Source: Scatosoma sp045652965
GTDB taxonomy: Bacteria; Bacillota; Clostridia; Christensenellales; Borkfalkiaceae
Direction: 5' to 3'
Assembly (NCBI GenBank): GCA_045652965.1
Contig: JAZOLI010000121.1
Location: forward strand, 1-10,058
DNA: 10,058 bases
Within the stretch, counting starts at the first letter, position 1. Each line of letters opens with the position of its first letter. Below the pieces are notes generated by a model. That model had not been told where the DNA came from. It made no database searches and was given only the letters and a program-made list of their open reading frames with translations. The position numbers and the translations under genes are program-made. Below are positions 1-5,817 of this stretch, one piece after another.

Positions 1-344
1 GACATACGGATACCGCCGAACGGTTGCAAGGAACGTTTGAAGGGTTCATCCGTTTGCAAACCTACAATCTTTTCAAGATCTTTATCTAAATAGCCTGCGC
101 CGTGCGAAGTGAGCGTGGAAACAATTTTCGTATCCGCGTTCAAAACGCCGCCTGCTTCGCGTTCTTTTTTGGTTAAATCGCAAACGATATCCCAAAGCTT
201 TTTCGTCGCTTCCGTTGCGGGAGCGAGGAACGTCGCGCCGCCTTCATACGGCGTGTAGTTGTGTTGAATGAAATCGCGCACGTCGATTTCGTCGTTACAC
301 CATTTTCCGGGAACAAATCCTTCCCAACCTTTGTATTGAACCAT
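1..344 (-). CDS. pflB: Pyruvate formate-lyase (formate C-acetyltransferase), N-terminal part; continues past the window
   Basis: This glycyl-radical enzyme converts pyruvate and CoA to acetyl-CoA and formate in the cytoplasm during anaerobic growth. Only the first 114 codons are present. Reading from the ATG at 344, the protein shows hallmark N-terminal PFL segments: WEGF near residue 8, DVRDFIQHNYTPYEGG around 22-37, then TSHGAGYLDKDLEKIVGLQT and QPFGGIRM near the window edge. These match my recollection of E. coli PflB closely. The catalytic cysteine pair and the C-terminal glycine-radical motif lie outside the window, so activity cannot be judged. The start is fixed by an AGGAG ribosome binding site at about 351-355. 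The gene is third in a pflA, thioredoxin-like, pflB operon. The 63-bp gap to the preceding gene is AT-rich, with a small ATCC-GCAA-GGAT hairpin on the minus strand and no convincing promoter. Confidence 0.96.
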   Translation of the reverse strand, partial: MVQYKGWEGFVPGKWCNDEIDVRDFIQHNYTPYEGGATFLAPATEATKKLWDIVCDLTKKEREAGGVLNADTKIVSTLTSHGAGYLDKDLEKIVGLQTDEPFKRSLQPFGGIRM

Positions 345-407
345 GTCGTTACTCCTATATATAATAATTTTTTGTCTGTATTGATAATCCTTGCGGATAT
401 TTCTACC

Positions 408-719
408 TTATTTGTTTTTGTGCTCTTCGAGCTTGGCATCTAACCAAAGCTCTAAAATTTCTTCCGGTTGAAAGCCTGCGCAACGGGCAAAAATTTCCCC
501 GTCGTCCATGAGCAAAATGGTCGGCACTTTCTCCACTTCCCATTCTTCCATGAGCTCCATCGTGGAATAGTCCGCTTCGATATGCACAAGCCTAACGTCG
601 CTACGGCTTTCGCAAAGCTCTTTCAAAATGGGCATAAGCGTTAAGCAATTCGCGCACGATTCGCCGCTAATTTCCACGCAGCAAAGCCCTTTGAGTTGTT
701 CAGCATATTTCTCTTTCAA
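408..719 (-). CDS. Small thioredoxin-fold protein with CANC active site, between pflA and pflB
   Basis: A 103-residue cytoplasmic protein (no signal peptide, no membrane segment) with a thioredoxin fold. Residues 13-17 form the central beta-strand, followed by the redox motif C22-A-N-C25 and then a helix. VPT at 65-67 carries the conserved cis-proline, and a G/C-bearing strand pair and helix follow. Three further cysteines (13, 14, 36) are present. The CANC motif differs from the CGPC of classical thioredoxin, so the redox potential and partner are probably different. The start is TTG at 719-717, overlapping the pflA stop as TTGA. An in-frame TGA lies three codons upstream of it, and AAGGTG sits 7 nt upstream, so TTG is the best start. 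This overlap implies coupling to pflA translation. A role in thiol maintenance of PflA or PFL is inferred from position only. It could also be a general thioredoxin-like reductant. Confidence 0.85.
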   Translation of the reverse strand: MKEKYAEQLKGLCCVEISGESCANCLTLMPILKELCESRSDVRLVHIEADYSTMELMEEWEVEKVPTILLMDDGEIFARCAGFQPEEILELWLDAKLEEHKNK

Positions 720-1447
720 TTTCTTTCACCTTTTAAAATGTTTCTTGCTTTTTGCACGCTCTCTTTCGTTGGCGCTTCCACCCCTTGGAGCGGATAGGAA
801 AGCCCAAGCTTTTCATATTTCACCGTGCCCATCGTGTGATAAGGCAACACCTCGATCTTCTCCACCGTTTTCAGCGTTTCGATAAACGCGCGCGTTTGTT
901 CAAGCGACTCAACGCTATCCGTAATATTCGGCACGAGCACCTGTCTTATCCAAATGCTTTTTCCCTGCTCACTTAAAAACTTTGCAAAGGCAAGCGTGTT
1001 TTTATTGCTTTGCCCCGTAAGCTTTTTGCAGGCTTCGTCGTCGATGTGTTTGATATCCACCAAGAACAAATCGGTCACGTCTAAAAGCGCTTTGTGCTTG
1101 TCCACGCTTTGCTTGGAATCGGGATTGAACGTGATGCCCGACGTATCGACGCAGGTGTGAATGCCCTTTTCCTTTAACATTGTGAAAAGCTCAATCACGA
1201 AATCGATTTGCACGAGCGGCTCACCGCCCGTCACCGTCACACCGCCTTTATCCCCAAAATAGTTTTTATATTTCAAGGCACGAAAGGCAATCTCTTCCGC
1301 CGAATATTCCGTTCCGCCTGCCCCCCACGTGTCGGGGTTATGACAATACCTGCAACGGAGCGGGCAACCTTGCAAGAACACCACGAAGCGTATGCCAGGC
1401 CCGTCTACCGTTCCAAAGGATTCGAAAGAATGAATGCGTCCCGTCAT
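716..1447 (-). CDS. pflA: Pyruvate formate-lyase activating enzyme (radical SAM)
   Basis: This is the activase that uses a [4Fe-4S] cluster and S-adenosylmethionine to abstract hydrogen from the PFL glycine, creating the catalytic glycyl radical. The 243-residue length is normal for the family. The N-terminus reads GRIHSFESFGTVDGPGIRF (3-21), typical of PflA. The radical SAM cluster motif is C28-X3-C32-X2-C35, ending YCHNP. The SAM-binding TGGEP motif is at 73-77, and DTSG and DIKH motifs follow. The ATG at 1447 has an excellent ribosome binding site (AGGAGGAG, about 1454-1461). The gene is first in its operon, ahead of the thioredoxin-like gene (4-nt overlap) and pflB. This is the reverse of the pflB-pflA order familiar from E. 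coli. Transcription probably comes from the tandem promoters at 1545-1632, through a leader with a terminator-like hairpin. Confidence 0.96.
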   Translation of the reverse strand: MTGRIHSFESFGTVDGPGIRFVVFLQGCPLRCRYCHNPDTWGAGGTEYSAEEIAFRALKYKNYFGDKGGVTVTGGEPLVQIDFVIELFTMLKEKGIHTCVDTSGITFNPDSKQSVDKHKALLDVTDLFLVDIKHIDDEACKKLTGQSNKNTLAFAKFLSEQGKSIWIRQVLVPNITDSVESLEQTRAFIETLKTVEKIEVLPYHTMGTVKYEKLGLSYPLQGVEAPTKESVQKARNILKGERN

Positions 1448-1487
1448 TGTTTTCTCCTCCTGCGTGTTTTATTTTTAAGCTTCCCTT

Positions 1488-1523
1488 AAAAAAGGGCGGT
1501 CCACGCCTATACGCGCGCCGCCC
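1488..1523 (-). terminator. Terminator-like hairpin with U-run inside the pflA leader (possible attenuator)
   Basis: On the minus strand GGGCGG (1523-1518) pairs with CCGCCC (1499-1494), with a possible inner CGC/GCG extension, and is followed at once by six T (1493-1488). It lies about 15 nt after the predicted start of transcript P1 and about 40 nt before the pflA start codon, so it would end pfl transcripts early. A competing hairpin, CCCTT-TTTT-AAGGG (1496-1483), would use the CCC of the terminator's 3' arm and the T-run. Two mutually exclusive folds suggest conditional termination, but no ligand domain or leader peptide is recognised. Alternatively it could simply end transcripts arriving from gtrA. 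Confidence 0.5.
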
Positions 1524-1544
1524 CTTGTGCTTCTCACGATTGTT

Positions 1545-1573
1545 ATTATATCAAATTGGGCGGATTTTGTCAA
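1545..1573 (-). promoter_or_regulatory. Promoter P1 of the pfl operon (consensus sigma-A type)
   Basis: On the minus strand TTGACA (1573-1568) and TATAAT (1550-1545) are separated by exactly 17 bp, a perfect match to the housekeeping consensus. Transcription would begin near 1538, leaving a leader of about 90 nt before pflA. Confidence 0.85.
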
Positions 1574-1576
1574 GCT

Positions 1577-1627
1577 TTTGCGTAAAATATTTTTTACAAT
1601 CTTATTATACACCTATTTGCGCAAAAT
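1577..1627. repeat. Pair of 12-bp near-identical motifs beside the two pfl promoters (possible operators)
   Basis: TTTGCGTAAAAT (1577-1588) and TTTGCGCAAAAT (1616-1627) differ at one base. The second contains the perfect palindrome TTTGCGCAAA. The first sits 3 bp upstream of the P1 -35 box, and the second sits directly downstream of the P2 -35 box, within its spacer. That placement would suit a dimeric regulator acting on both promoters. They do not resemble the Rex or FNR/CRP consensus sites as I know them, so the regulator is unknown. Confidence 0.4.
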
Positions 1628-1632
1628 TTCAA
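1604..1632 (-). promoter_or_regulatory. Promoter P2 of the pfl operon, upstream of P1
   Basis: On the minus strand TTGAAA (1632-1627) and TATAAT (1609-1604) are 17 bp apart. A/T tracts at about 1655-1672 lie slightly upstream of the -35 box and could act as an UP element. Together with P1 this gives tandem promoters 59 bp apart. Confidence 0.7.
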
Positions 1633-1662
1633 TACTTTGACCGCCTAAAATATGAAAAAATT

Positions 1663-1697
1663 AAAAAATTTTTACGAACGGAAAATAAATATTTTCC
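1663..1697 (-). terminator. Weak terminator candidate at the gtrA stop codon
   Basis: On the minus strand GGAAAAT-ATTT-ATTTTCC (1697-1680) forms a 7-bp, AT-rich stem within the last GtrA codons. T-runs follow at 1668-1663 and 1660-1655. The gap of about 11 nt between stem and T-run and the low GC of the stem make it a poor terminator. The A/T tract may instead serve promoter P2. Confidence 0.25.
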
Positions 1698-2142
1698 GCC
1701 CCAAATAATTCCAAACGAGCACCAAGCACGTCATAATTGCCTTTGAAATCCATTTATCCCAAGCCGTTCCCAAAAGTGCGACCTTCCCAAAGAGCGTGAT
1801 GCTTGGGAACGCCCAAACGAGCAACACTACGCCCACTTCCGTGATCAAGAGCCCGAACACACCGATGAGCGCGAACCCTAAAAAGGGCTTTGTTGAACGC
1901 ACGGAAATTTCTTCTTCCGTTTGACGGAATACAAAGCGCACCGACAACACCCAATTTACCATAAGCCCCACGCAAAAACCGAGCGCCGTGGAAAACACGA
2001 GCGCCACCGTTCCCCAACTTTGTGGAAACACGAACGCATCGAAAACCCAAAAAATAAGATAATCGGCAAGCGTCGCCAAGCCCCCCACGAGCAGGAAGCG
2101 GAAAATTTCCCAAAATAATTGTTTCTTCGTTTGTTGTTTCAT
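1672..2142 (-). CDS. GtrA-family four-helix membrane protein
   Basis: A 156-residue integral membrane protein of the GtrA family. Members are thought to help move lipid-linked sugars (such as bactoprenol-linked glucose) across the membrane for envelope glycan modification. Four hydrophobic segments are visible at about 13-35, 44-66, 87-110 and 132-150. Family features include FRFLLVGGLATLADY in helix 1, NWVLSVRFVF (63-72) after helix 2, and NYLGRKIFIF near the C-terminus. The ATG at 2142 has GGAG at about 2147-2150. It sits beside the GT-C-like membrane protein and the FAD oxidoreductase, which fits a shared envelope-glycan role, but the 276-bp inverted-repeat element and its terminator separate them. 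I found no convincing promoter in the 18 bp between the element and the start codon, so expression may rely on readthrough or on sequence inside the element. The sugar substrate cannot be read from the sequence. Confidence 0.9.
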   Translation of the reverse strand: MKQQTKKQLFWEIFRFLLVGGLATLADYLIFWVFDAFVFPQSWGTVALVFSTALGFCVGLMVNWVLSVRFVFRQTEEEISVRSTKPFLGFALIGVFGLLITEVGVVLLVWAFPSITLFGKVALLGTAWDKWISKAIMTCLVLVWNYLGRKIFIFRS

Positions 2143-2160
2143 AAAATCTCCGTTAAATAT

Positions 2161-2438
2161 AGCCTGACGAGAACTGAACCCTACAAGGTTTTCACGGCAA
2201 AAAAATGCCTATACTTCGTCAATTTCGCTTATCATACGTCGGTATGATCGCGCTCAATTTCCTTGCCTATCCTATTTTTTATGCTCGTGAAAACTGCTTC
2301 GCACCTGAAAAGACGTATTTTTTAGCGGTTTTTGCCAAGATTGCGCGCAGACGTATCGACATACTTCAAGCGCGAGCGTGGCGGAAAGAGCAAAAAAAGC
2401 CCTTTTCAGGCTTGTTGCGGTTCAATTCTCGTTAGGCT
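2161..2438. repeat. 276-bp palindromic intergenic element with 20-bp terminal inverted repeats (MITE-like or structured RNA)
   Basis: The ends are inverted copies: 2161-2180 (AGCCTGACGAGAACTGAACC) matches the reverse complement of 2419-2438 at 18 of 20 bases, with weaker similarity continuing inward. Each end is flanked by TA (2160-2161 and 2438-2439), as expected if GCCT...AGGC inserted at a TA site in the manner of IS630/Tc1-type elements. Inside are further inverted repeats: a 9-bp stem 2188-2196/2286-2294 enclosing the hairpin ATCATAC-GTCG-GTATGAT (2231-2248); TTGCGC/GCGCGA (2341-2346/2370-2375) enclosing GTAT-CGAC-ATAC (2353-2364); and a minus-strand terminator (2392-2413). No transposase is present. 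The only ORF, 76 codons on the plus strand from 2205, has no ribosome binding site and no recognisable domain, so I do not call a gene. A non-autonomous transposable element fits best; a folded non-coding RNA is the alternative. Confidence 0.55.
2392..2413 (-). terminator. Intrinsic terminator after the GT-C-like gene, within the inverted-repeat element
   Basis: On the minus strand AAGCC (2413-2409) pairs with GGCTT (2401-2397), with a possible extra T-G pair closing a GAAA-like loop. The T-run continues straight on through 2392, giving seven T in all. It lies about 20 bp after the stop codon of the membrane glycosyltransferase and would end the FAD-oxidoreductase transcription unit before gtrA. 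Confidence 0.65.
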
Positions 2439-4096
2439 ACGCAATAAAATAAGGTGGAAGAAGCTAAAAAGATACACGTTAAAATGGTGAGCCATATATC
2501 AAGCCGCCGCGCCGTTTGCGTTTGTACGCTATCAAGCGCTTTTTGTACGTATCCAAGCGTGAGCGCGAGCGCTAAGATGATCGGCATGATATATCGAAAA
2601 TCCATCGTGCAGCCATAAGGCATTTGGATATAGAAATAAACTTCCGATAAAACCTGCGAAGCCATAAACAAGGCAACGAACAGAAAATCTTTAAGCGAAA
2701 TCACGTTCAACGCAACCATGCCCCCTTCTAATGCTCCGCTAAGCGAGCGCGAACGGGTGCGCTTTTTCCGCCAATTAACCAATAAATAAACAAGCGAAAC
2801 GGCAAGCACCGCGCAAAACGCATATGCCGCCACCACCGCCAAAACGCCAAAACTTTCCCCCTGCCAATAGGAAAATTCTCCAAAGATTGCTGAACGCAAA
2901 GCGTAGTTGAAAAGATAATAATTCCCGTTAAACGGCCGACACCACAGCGAGCCGAAATATTCGCTAAGATCAAAACAAAGAATAAAGCGGGAGAAAAACG
3001 AATGATCGCCCGTGTATAAAAGCTGATTTAAATTAGAGAACACGTAGCCAAACGGTTGATCGAACCTCACTTTCGCATAAACTTGAAACCAAAGCCCGAT
3101 CGGCGCACACACGAGCAAAAACGAGCAATATTGTAAGGCCATATCCCAAAATTTAAGCGCGTTTTCCCGCTTTTTTAACGTGTCGATAAATTCGAAAATG
3201 AAAACGCCTGCAATGGGCAAACATATCGTCGCCGAAGAAAGCTTGGTCATCATGCCCAGCCCCACGCAAAGCCCGCAAAGCAAGATGTTTACCATTTTTT
3301 TGCCCTGTTTTTGCCATTTTAACGCGAAATATAACGCAAAAATCGCCAAAGCGAACGCCAACCCGTCGTTGTTAAGCATTCCCGAAAATTGTATATTTCT
3401 CGGAAACAAAACGACAAATGCCGCCACGAGCAATCGGGTTTTTCCTTGGAAACGGAACAATTTCAAAATTTTCAGCATGCCCACGCACGCCGCGAGCGAA
3501 TACAGCACCGAAAGCACTTGACAGGACGAATATAAAAACCAACGCATTTCGTCTACGATATAATCGGGCTTGCCATATAAAAATGCCGAAGGAACGTATT
3601 CTCCAAAGGGCAAAATTTCTGTAAGCCACGAAACGAAACGCATAAACGCCGCTTGCACCATAGCGTTGAGCGGTGGATGATAAAATTGATAAACGTTGCT
3701 CGTCGGAAGCTTGCCCGTAGAAAAAATCGTCCACGCATACGCTTCGTGCCCGTCGAAATTTTTCGTGTAGGTGTCCTGCTGACGAGTTGCCGCACCCGTG
3801 TAGAGCATGTAGCCCACCCTGAGCGCATAGCCCGCCACAAAAAGCAAAATGATCACTCGTTTTGCCGTTAAACGTTTGGTGAAAAACCAATAGGCGCAAA
3901 GCGAGCCGCACACACCCAAAACAACCACCATCAGCGATTGCGCCACCACCCCTGCGCGGATAGAATATTCTTCCGCTTTCACAAGTGGTTTGAGTGCCAA
4001 GAAAAGCGCGAGCGTGAAAAATAGCGCTCCTACCCAAAACGCAAGTTCTTTAAGGACGGAAAGCGAGCCTTGTTTTGCCGTACGTTCTTCGTTCAT
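2432..4096 (-). CDS. Polytopic membrane glycosyltransferase, GT-C/PMT (ArnT-like) type
   Basis: A 554-residue integral membrane protein with roughly a dozen hydrophobic helices (for example 17-36, 50-71, 80-99, 190-211, 222-233, 245-260, 268-290 and several to the C-terminus). The layout is that of GT-C enzymes, which move a sugar from a polyprenyl-phosphate donor on the outer face of the membrane. The first large external loop after helix 3 carries acidic residues D108, D115 and E118 with H117, the usual location of the GT-C catalytic acid. The loop also has the FYHPPLN segment (138-144). NNDGLAFAL (242-250) and TKLS (284-287) are also typical of PMT-like proteins. The ATG at 4096 follows the stop of the FAD oxidoreductase gene by 1 bp, so the two are translationally coupled. 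The last codon (GCC) and TAA stop lie inside the terminal repeat of the adjacent element, so the original C-terminus may have been different. Acceptor and sugar are unknown. Confidence 0.8.
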   Translation of the reverse strand: MNEERTAKQGSLSVLKELAFWVGALFFTLALFLALKPLVKAEEYSIRAGVVAQSLMVVVLGVCGSLCAYWFFTKRLTAKRVIILLFVAGYALRVGYMLYTGAATRQQDTYTKNFDGHEAYAWTIFSTGKLPTSNVYQFYHPPLNAMVQAAFMRFVSWLTEILPFGEYVPSAFLYGKPDYIVDEMRWFLYSSCQVLSVLYSLAACVGMLKILKLFRFQGKTRLLVAAFVVLFPRNIQFSGMLNNDGLAFALAIFALYFALKWQKQGKKMVNILLCGLCVGLGMMTKLSSATICLPIAGVFIFEFIDTLKKRENALKFWDMALQYCSFLLVCAPIGLWFQVYAKVRFDQPFGYVFSNLNQLLYTGDHSFFSRFILCFDLSEYFGSLWCRPFNGNYYLFNYALRSAIFGEFSYWQGESFGVLAVVAAYAFCAVLAVSLVYLLVNWRKKRTRSRSLSGALEGGMVALNVISLKDFLFVALFMASQVLSEVYFYIQMPYGCTMDFRYIMPIILALALTLGYVQKALDSVQTQTARRLDIWLTILTCIFLASSTLFYCVA

Positions 4097-4097
4097 C

Positions 4098-5678
4098 TCA
4101 ACCCTGCCCCTGTCCTTTCGTTTCGTGATAGCTCTTTTCCGTGTTCACGTTCCACACGGCTTCCTTGTCCGTTTCGCCGCGCAAAACACGCTCGCAGGCA
4201 ACCATAGCCGTTGCCATAGAGTGATCCATGTTGTTATAGCGGTGTTGTCCGTTTCGACCGATACACCACAAATTGTCGATGCCGTTTAACCACGTTTTTA
4301 CAATCTCGAAATTTTGATAACTTCCAAAATAGGCGGGGTACGCTTTTTTTACACGCAAAAGCGTGCAATCGAGCACGGCGTTTTCCGATTCGATCACACC
4401 AATTTTAACAAGTTCTTTGGTGGCAAAAGCAATGAAATCGGAATCACCCGTCGTCCACATTTCGTCCCCTTCGTTGCAAAAATATTCAAGCCCAAGCCAC
4501 ACTTTTTTGTCGGGCTCTTCCACCATATAGGGAGACCAGTTGTTGAAAATTTGTATGCGTCCAAGCTTTACGCAACGATCTTGCACGTAGATCCAACAAT
4601 CAGGCACGATATTCCCAAGTGTTTTTTTCTTGGTTTTGTTCTTCACTTTCAGCTTGTCCACGAGCAAGCCTACCGTCATGAAATCGCGATAAGGAAGCGC
4701 CGTTGCCGTTTGAAAAACGTTTGCAGGCGCGTTTTCTTGCCCGATTGCTTCCAGCAAATCCTTAATCGGCATAGACGAAAAGAACGTGTCCGCTTCATAC
4801 GTTCTCATCTCGCCCTTTTCATCGCGCGTAGAAACAGAGCGCACTCGACCGTTTTCTATCGCGATTTTCTCCACTCTTTCGCCAAAGCGGATTTCACCGC
4901 CCATTTTCACAATCTCTTCCGCCATCTTTTGATAGAGCTGACCAGGACCTTTTTTGGGATAGATAAAGCGTTCAATCAGGCTTGTTTCCACTTCCCCGCC
5001 TCTTTTACGGAAAGGCTTTAAAAGGGCGTTTTTGATGGCTTTCCCGATCGAAAGTCCTTTCACCCTTTGCGCACCCCAATCCGCTGAAATATCGCGCGGA
5101 TGCACCCCCCAAAGCTTCTTTGTATAGTCTTCAAAGAAAGTGGCGTATAAAGGCTTACCAAAGCGGTTGATATAAAAATTTTCCAAATTGCTTTCTTCAC
5201 GCTTTTTGATTTTCGCGCCCATGTACCCAAACCCCGATTTGAGCGTTTGCATAAAACCCATATTCCAAAGCGTTTTCACGGAAAGCGTGATCGGATAATC
5301 GAAAAATTTATGCTTATAGATAATGCGTGAAACACGATCGCGAACGAGCATTACGTCGTCCGTTTGTTCGGGATCAGGGCCGTTTTCCACAAGCGGTTTT
5401 TCTCTCCCTAACATTTTATCGTCAAACGCAGGCGCACCTTGCGTGGGCAAAATTTCCGCCCAAAGCGCGTTCACGCGCTCGTCCTTGGAAAAAAAGCGGT
5501 GTCCGCCAATGTCCATGCGGTTGCCGTTATATTCCGCCGTGCGCGAAATTCCGCCGACGAAATTTTCGGCTTCCAGCACGATCGGTTTTATATCGCTTGA
5601 ATTTTTCAAAAGCTCGTAAGCGGCGGTCAATCCCGCAGGCCCCGCACCGATAATCACGACAATCCTTTCTCTTTCCAC
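4098..5678 (-). CDS. FAD-dependent oxidoreductase, UDP-galactopyranose mutase/HemY-like (amine oxidase superfamily)
   Basis: A 526-residue flavoprotein. A Rossmann FAD-binding motif opens the protein (GAGPAG, 11-16), ending with acidic E36, then GGISRT (42-47) and IGGHRFFSK (57-65), the second FAD contact typical of the Glf/HemY-like group. The C-terminal part has the matching FAD-cap region (NLWCIGRNGQHRYNN). Family members are usually annotated only as NAD(P)/FAD-dependent oxidoreductases. Pairing with a membrane glycosyltransferase and GtrA suggests sugar-nucleotide or envelope-glycan work, but no substrate can be assigned. I place the start at GTG 5678, not at the upstream in-frame ATG (5777). 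AAGGAG lies 7 nt before the GTG, and the longer reading would start inside the rpoC terminator and upstream of this gene's own promoter. The downstream GT-C-like gene follows after 1 bp. Confidence 0.87.
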   Translation of the reverse strand: MERERIVVIIGAGPAGLTAAYELLKNSSDIKPIVLEAENFVGGISRTAEYNGNRMDIGGHRFFSKDERVNALWAEILPTQGAPAFDDKMLGREKPLVENGPDPEQTDDVMLVRDRVSRIIYKHKFFDYPITLSVKTLWNMGFMQTLKSGFGYMGAKIKKREESNLENFYINRFGKPLYATFFEDYTKKLWGVHPRDISADWGAQRVKGLSIGKAIKNALLKPFRKRGGEVETSLIERFIYPKKGPGQLYQKMAEEIVKMGGEIRFGERVEKIAIENGRVRSVSTRDEKGEMRTYEADTFFSSMPIKDLLEAIGQENAPANVFQTATALPYRDFMTVGLLVDKLKVKNKTKKKTLGNIVPDCWIYVQDRCVKLGRIQIFNNWSPYMVEEPDKKVWLGLEYFCNEGDEMWTTGDSDFIAFATKELVKIGVIESENAVLDCTLLRVKKAYPAYFGSYQNFEIVKTWLNGIDNLWCIGRNGQHRYNNMDHSMATAMVACERVLRGETDKEAVWNVNTEKSYHETKGQGQG

Positions 5679-5709
5679 CCTTTTTCTCCTTGTACACATT
5701 CTTGAAAAT

Positions 5710-5738
5710 ATTATAGCATTTATTGTCAAATTTGTCAA
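5710..5738 (-). promoter_or_regulatory. Consensus promoter of the envelope-glycan unit
   Basis: On the minus strand TTGACA (5738-5733) and TATAAT (5715-5710) are 17 bp apart, a perfect match to the housekeeping consensus. The predicted start near 5703 gives a leader of about 25 nt to the GTG start of the FAD oxidoreductase, which supports that start choice. A second TTGACA at 5729-5724 is too close to the -10 box to serve. Confidence 0.87.
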
Positions 5739-5752
5739 CGGCTTAAAAGAAT

Positions 5753-5786
5753 AAAAAACAAGCCGCGCGGTTTTCACCGCGCGGCT
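5753..5786 (-). terminator. Strong intrinsic terminator of the rpoBC operon
   Basis: On the minus strand AGCCGCGCGG (5786-5777) and CCGCGCGGCT (5770-5761) form a perfect 10-bp GC-rich stem with the loop TGAAAA, then TG and six T (5758-5753). It lies about 32 bp after the rpoC stop codon and just before the next promoter. Confidence 0.93.
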
Positions 5787-5817
5787 CGCCTTAGCCTAAA
5801 TTGGTTTTTAGTTGTTT

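Noticed and set aside
345..407. A separate promoter or riboswitch in front of pflB
   Set aside because: The 63-bp AT-rich spacer has no pair of -35/-10 boxes at proper spacing and only one 4-bp hairpin, so co-transcription from the pflA promoters is the simpler reading.
2205..2435. A 76-codon plus-strand open frame inside the inverted-repeat element
   Set aside because: There is no ribosome binding site near its ATG and no known domain, and it ends within the terminal repeat. If many copies of the element keep the frame open this should be revisited.
2415..2440. A tRNA-like T-arm (GGTTCAATTC) at the right end of the element
   Set aside because: The flanking bases do not pair into a 5-bp T-stem, and no D-arm, anticodon arm or acceptor stem is found nearby.
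3372..4037. A 221-codon minus-strand frame overlapping the GT-C-like gene
   Set aside because: It is a shifted frame of the membrane protein gene, without hydrophobic periodicity or a start signal of its own.
4314..5021. A 235-codon plus-strand open frame
   Set aside because: It is antisense to the clearly conserved FAD oxidoreductase and has no recognisable features.
5679..5777. An N-terminal extension of the FAD oxidoreductase from the ATG at 5777
   Set aside because: It would begin inside the rpoC terminator stem and span the -35 and -10 boxes of its own promoter. The FAD motif belongs about 10 residues from the N-terminus, as the GTG start gives.
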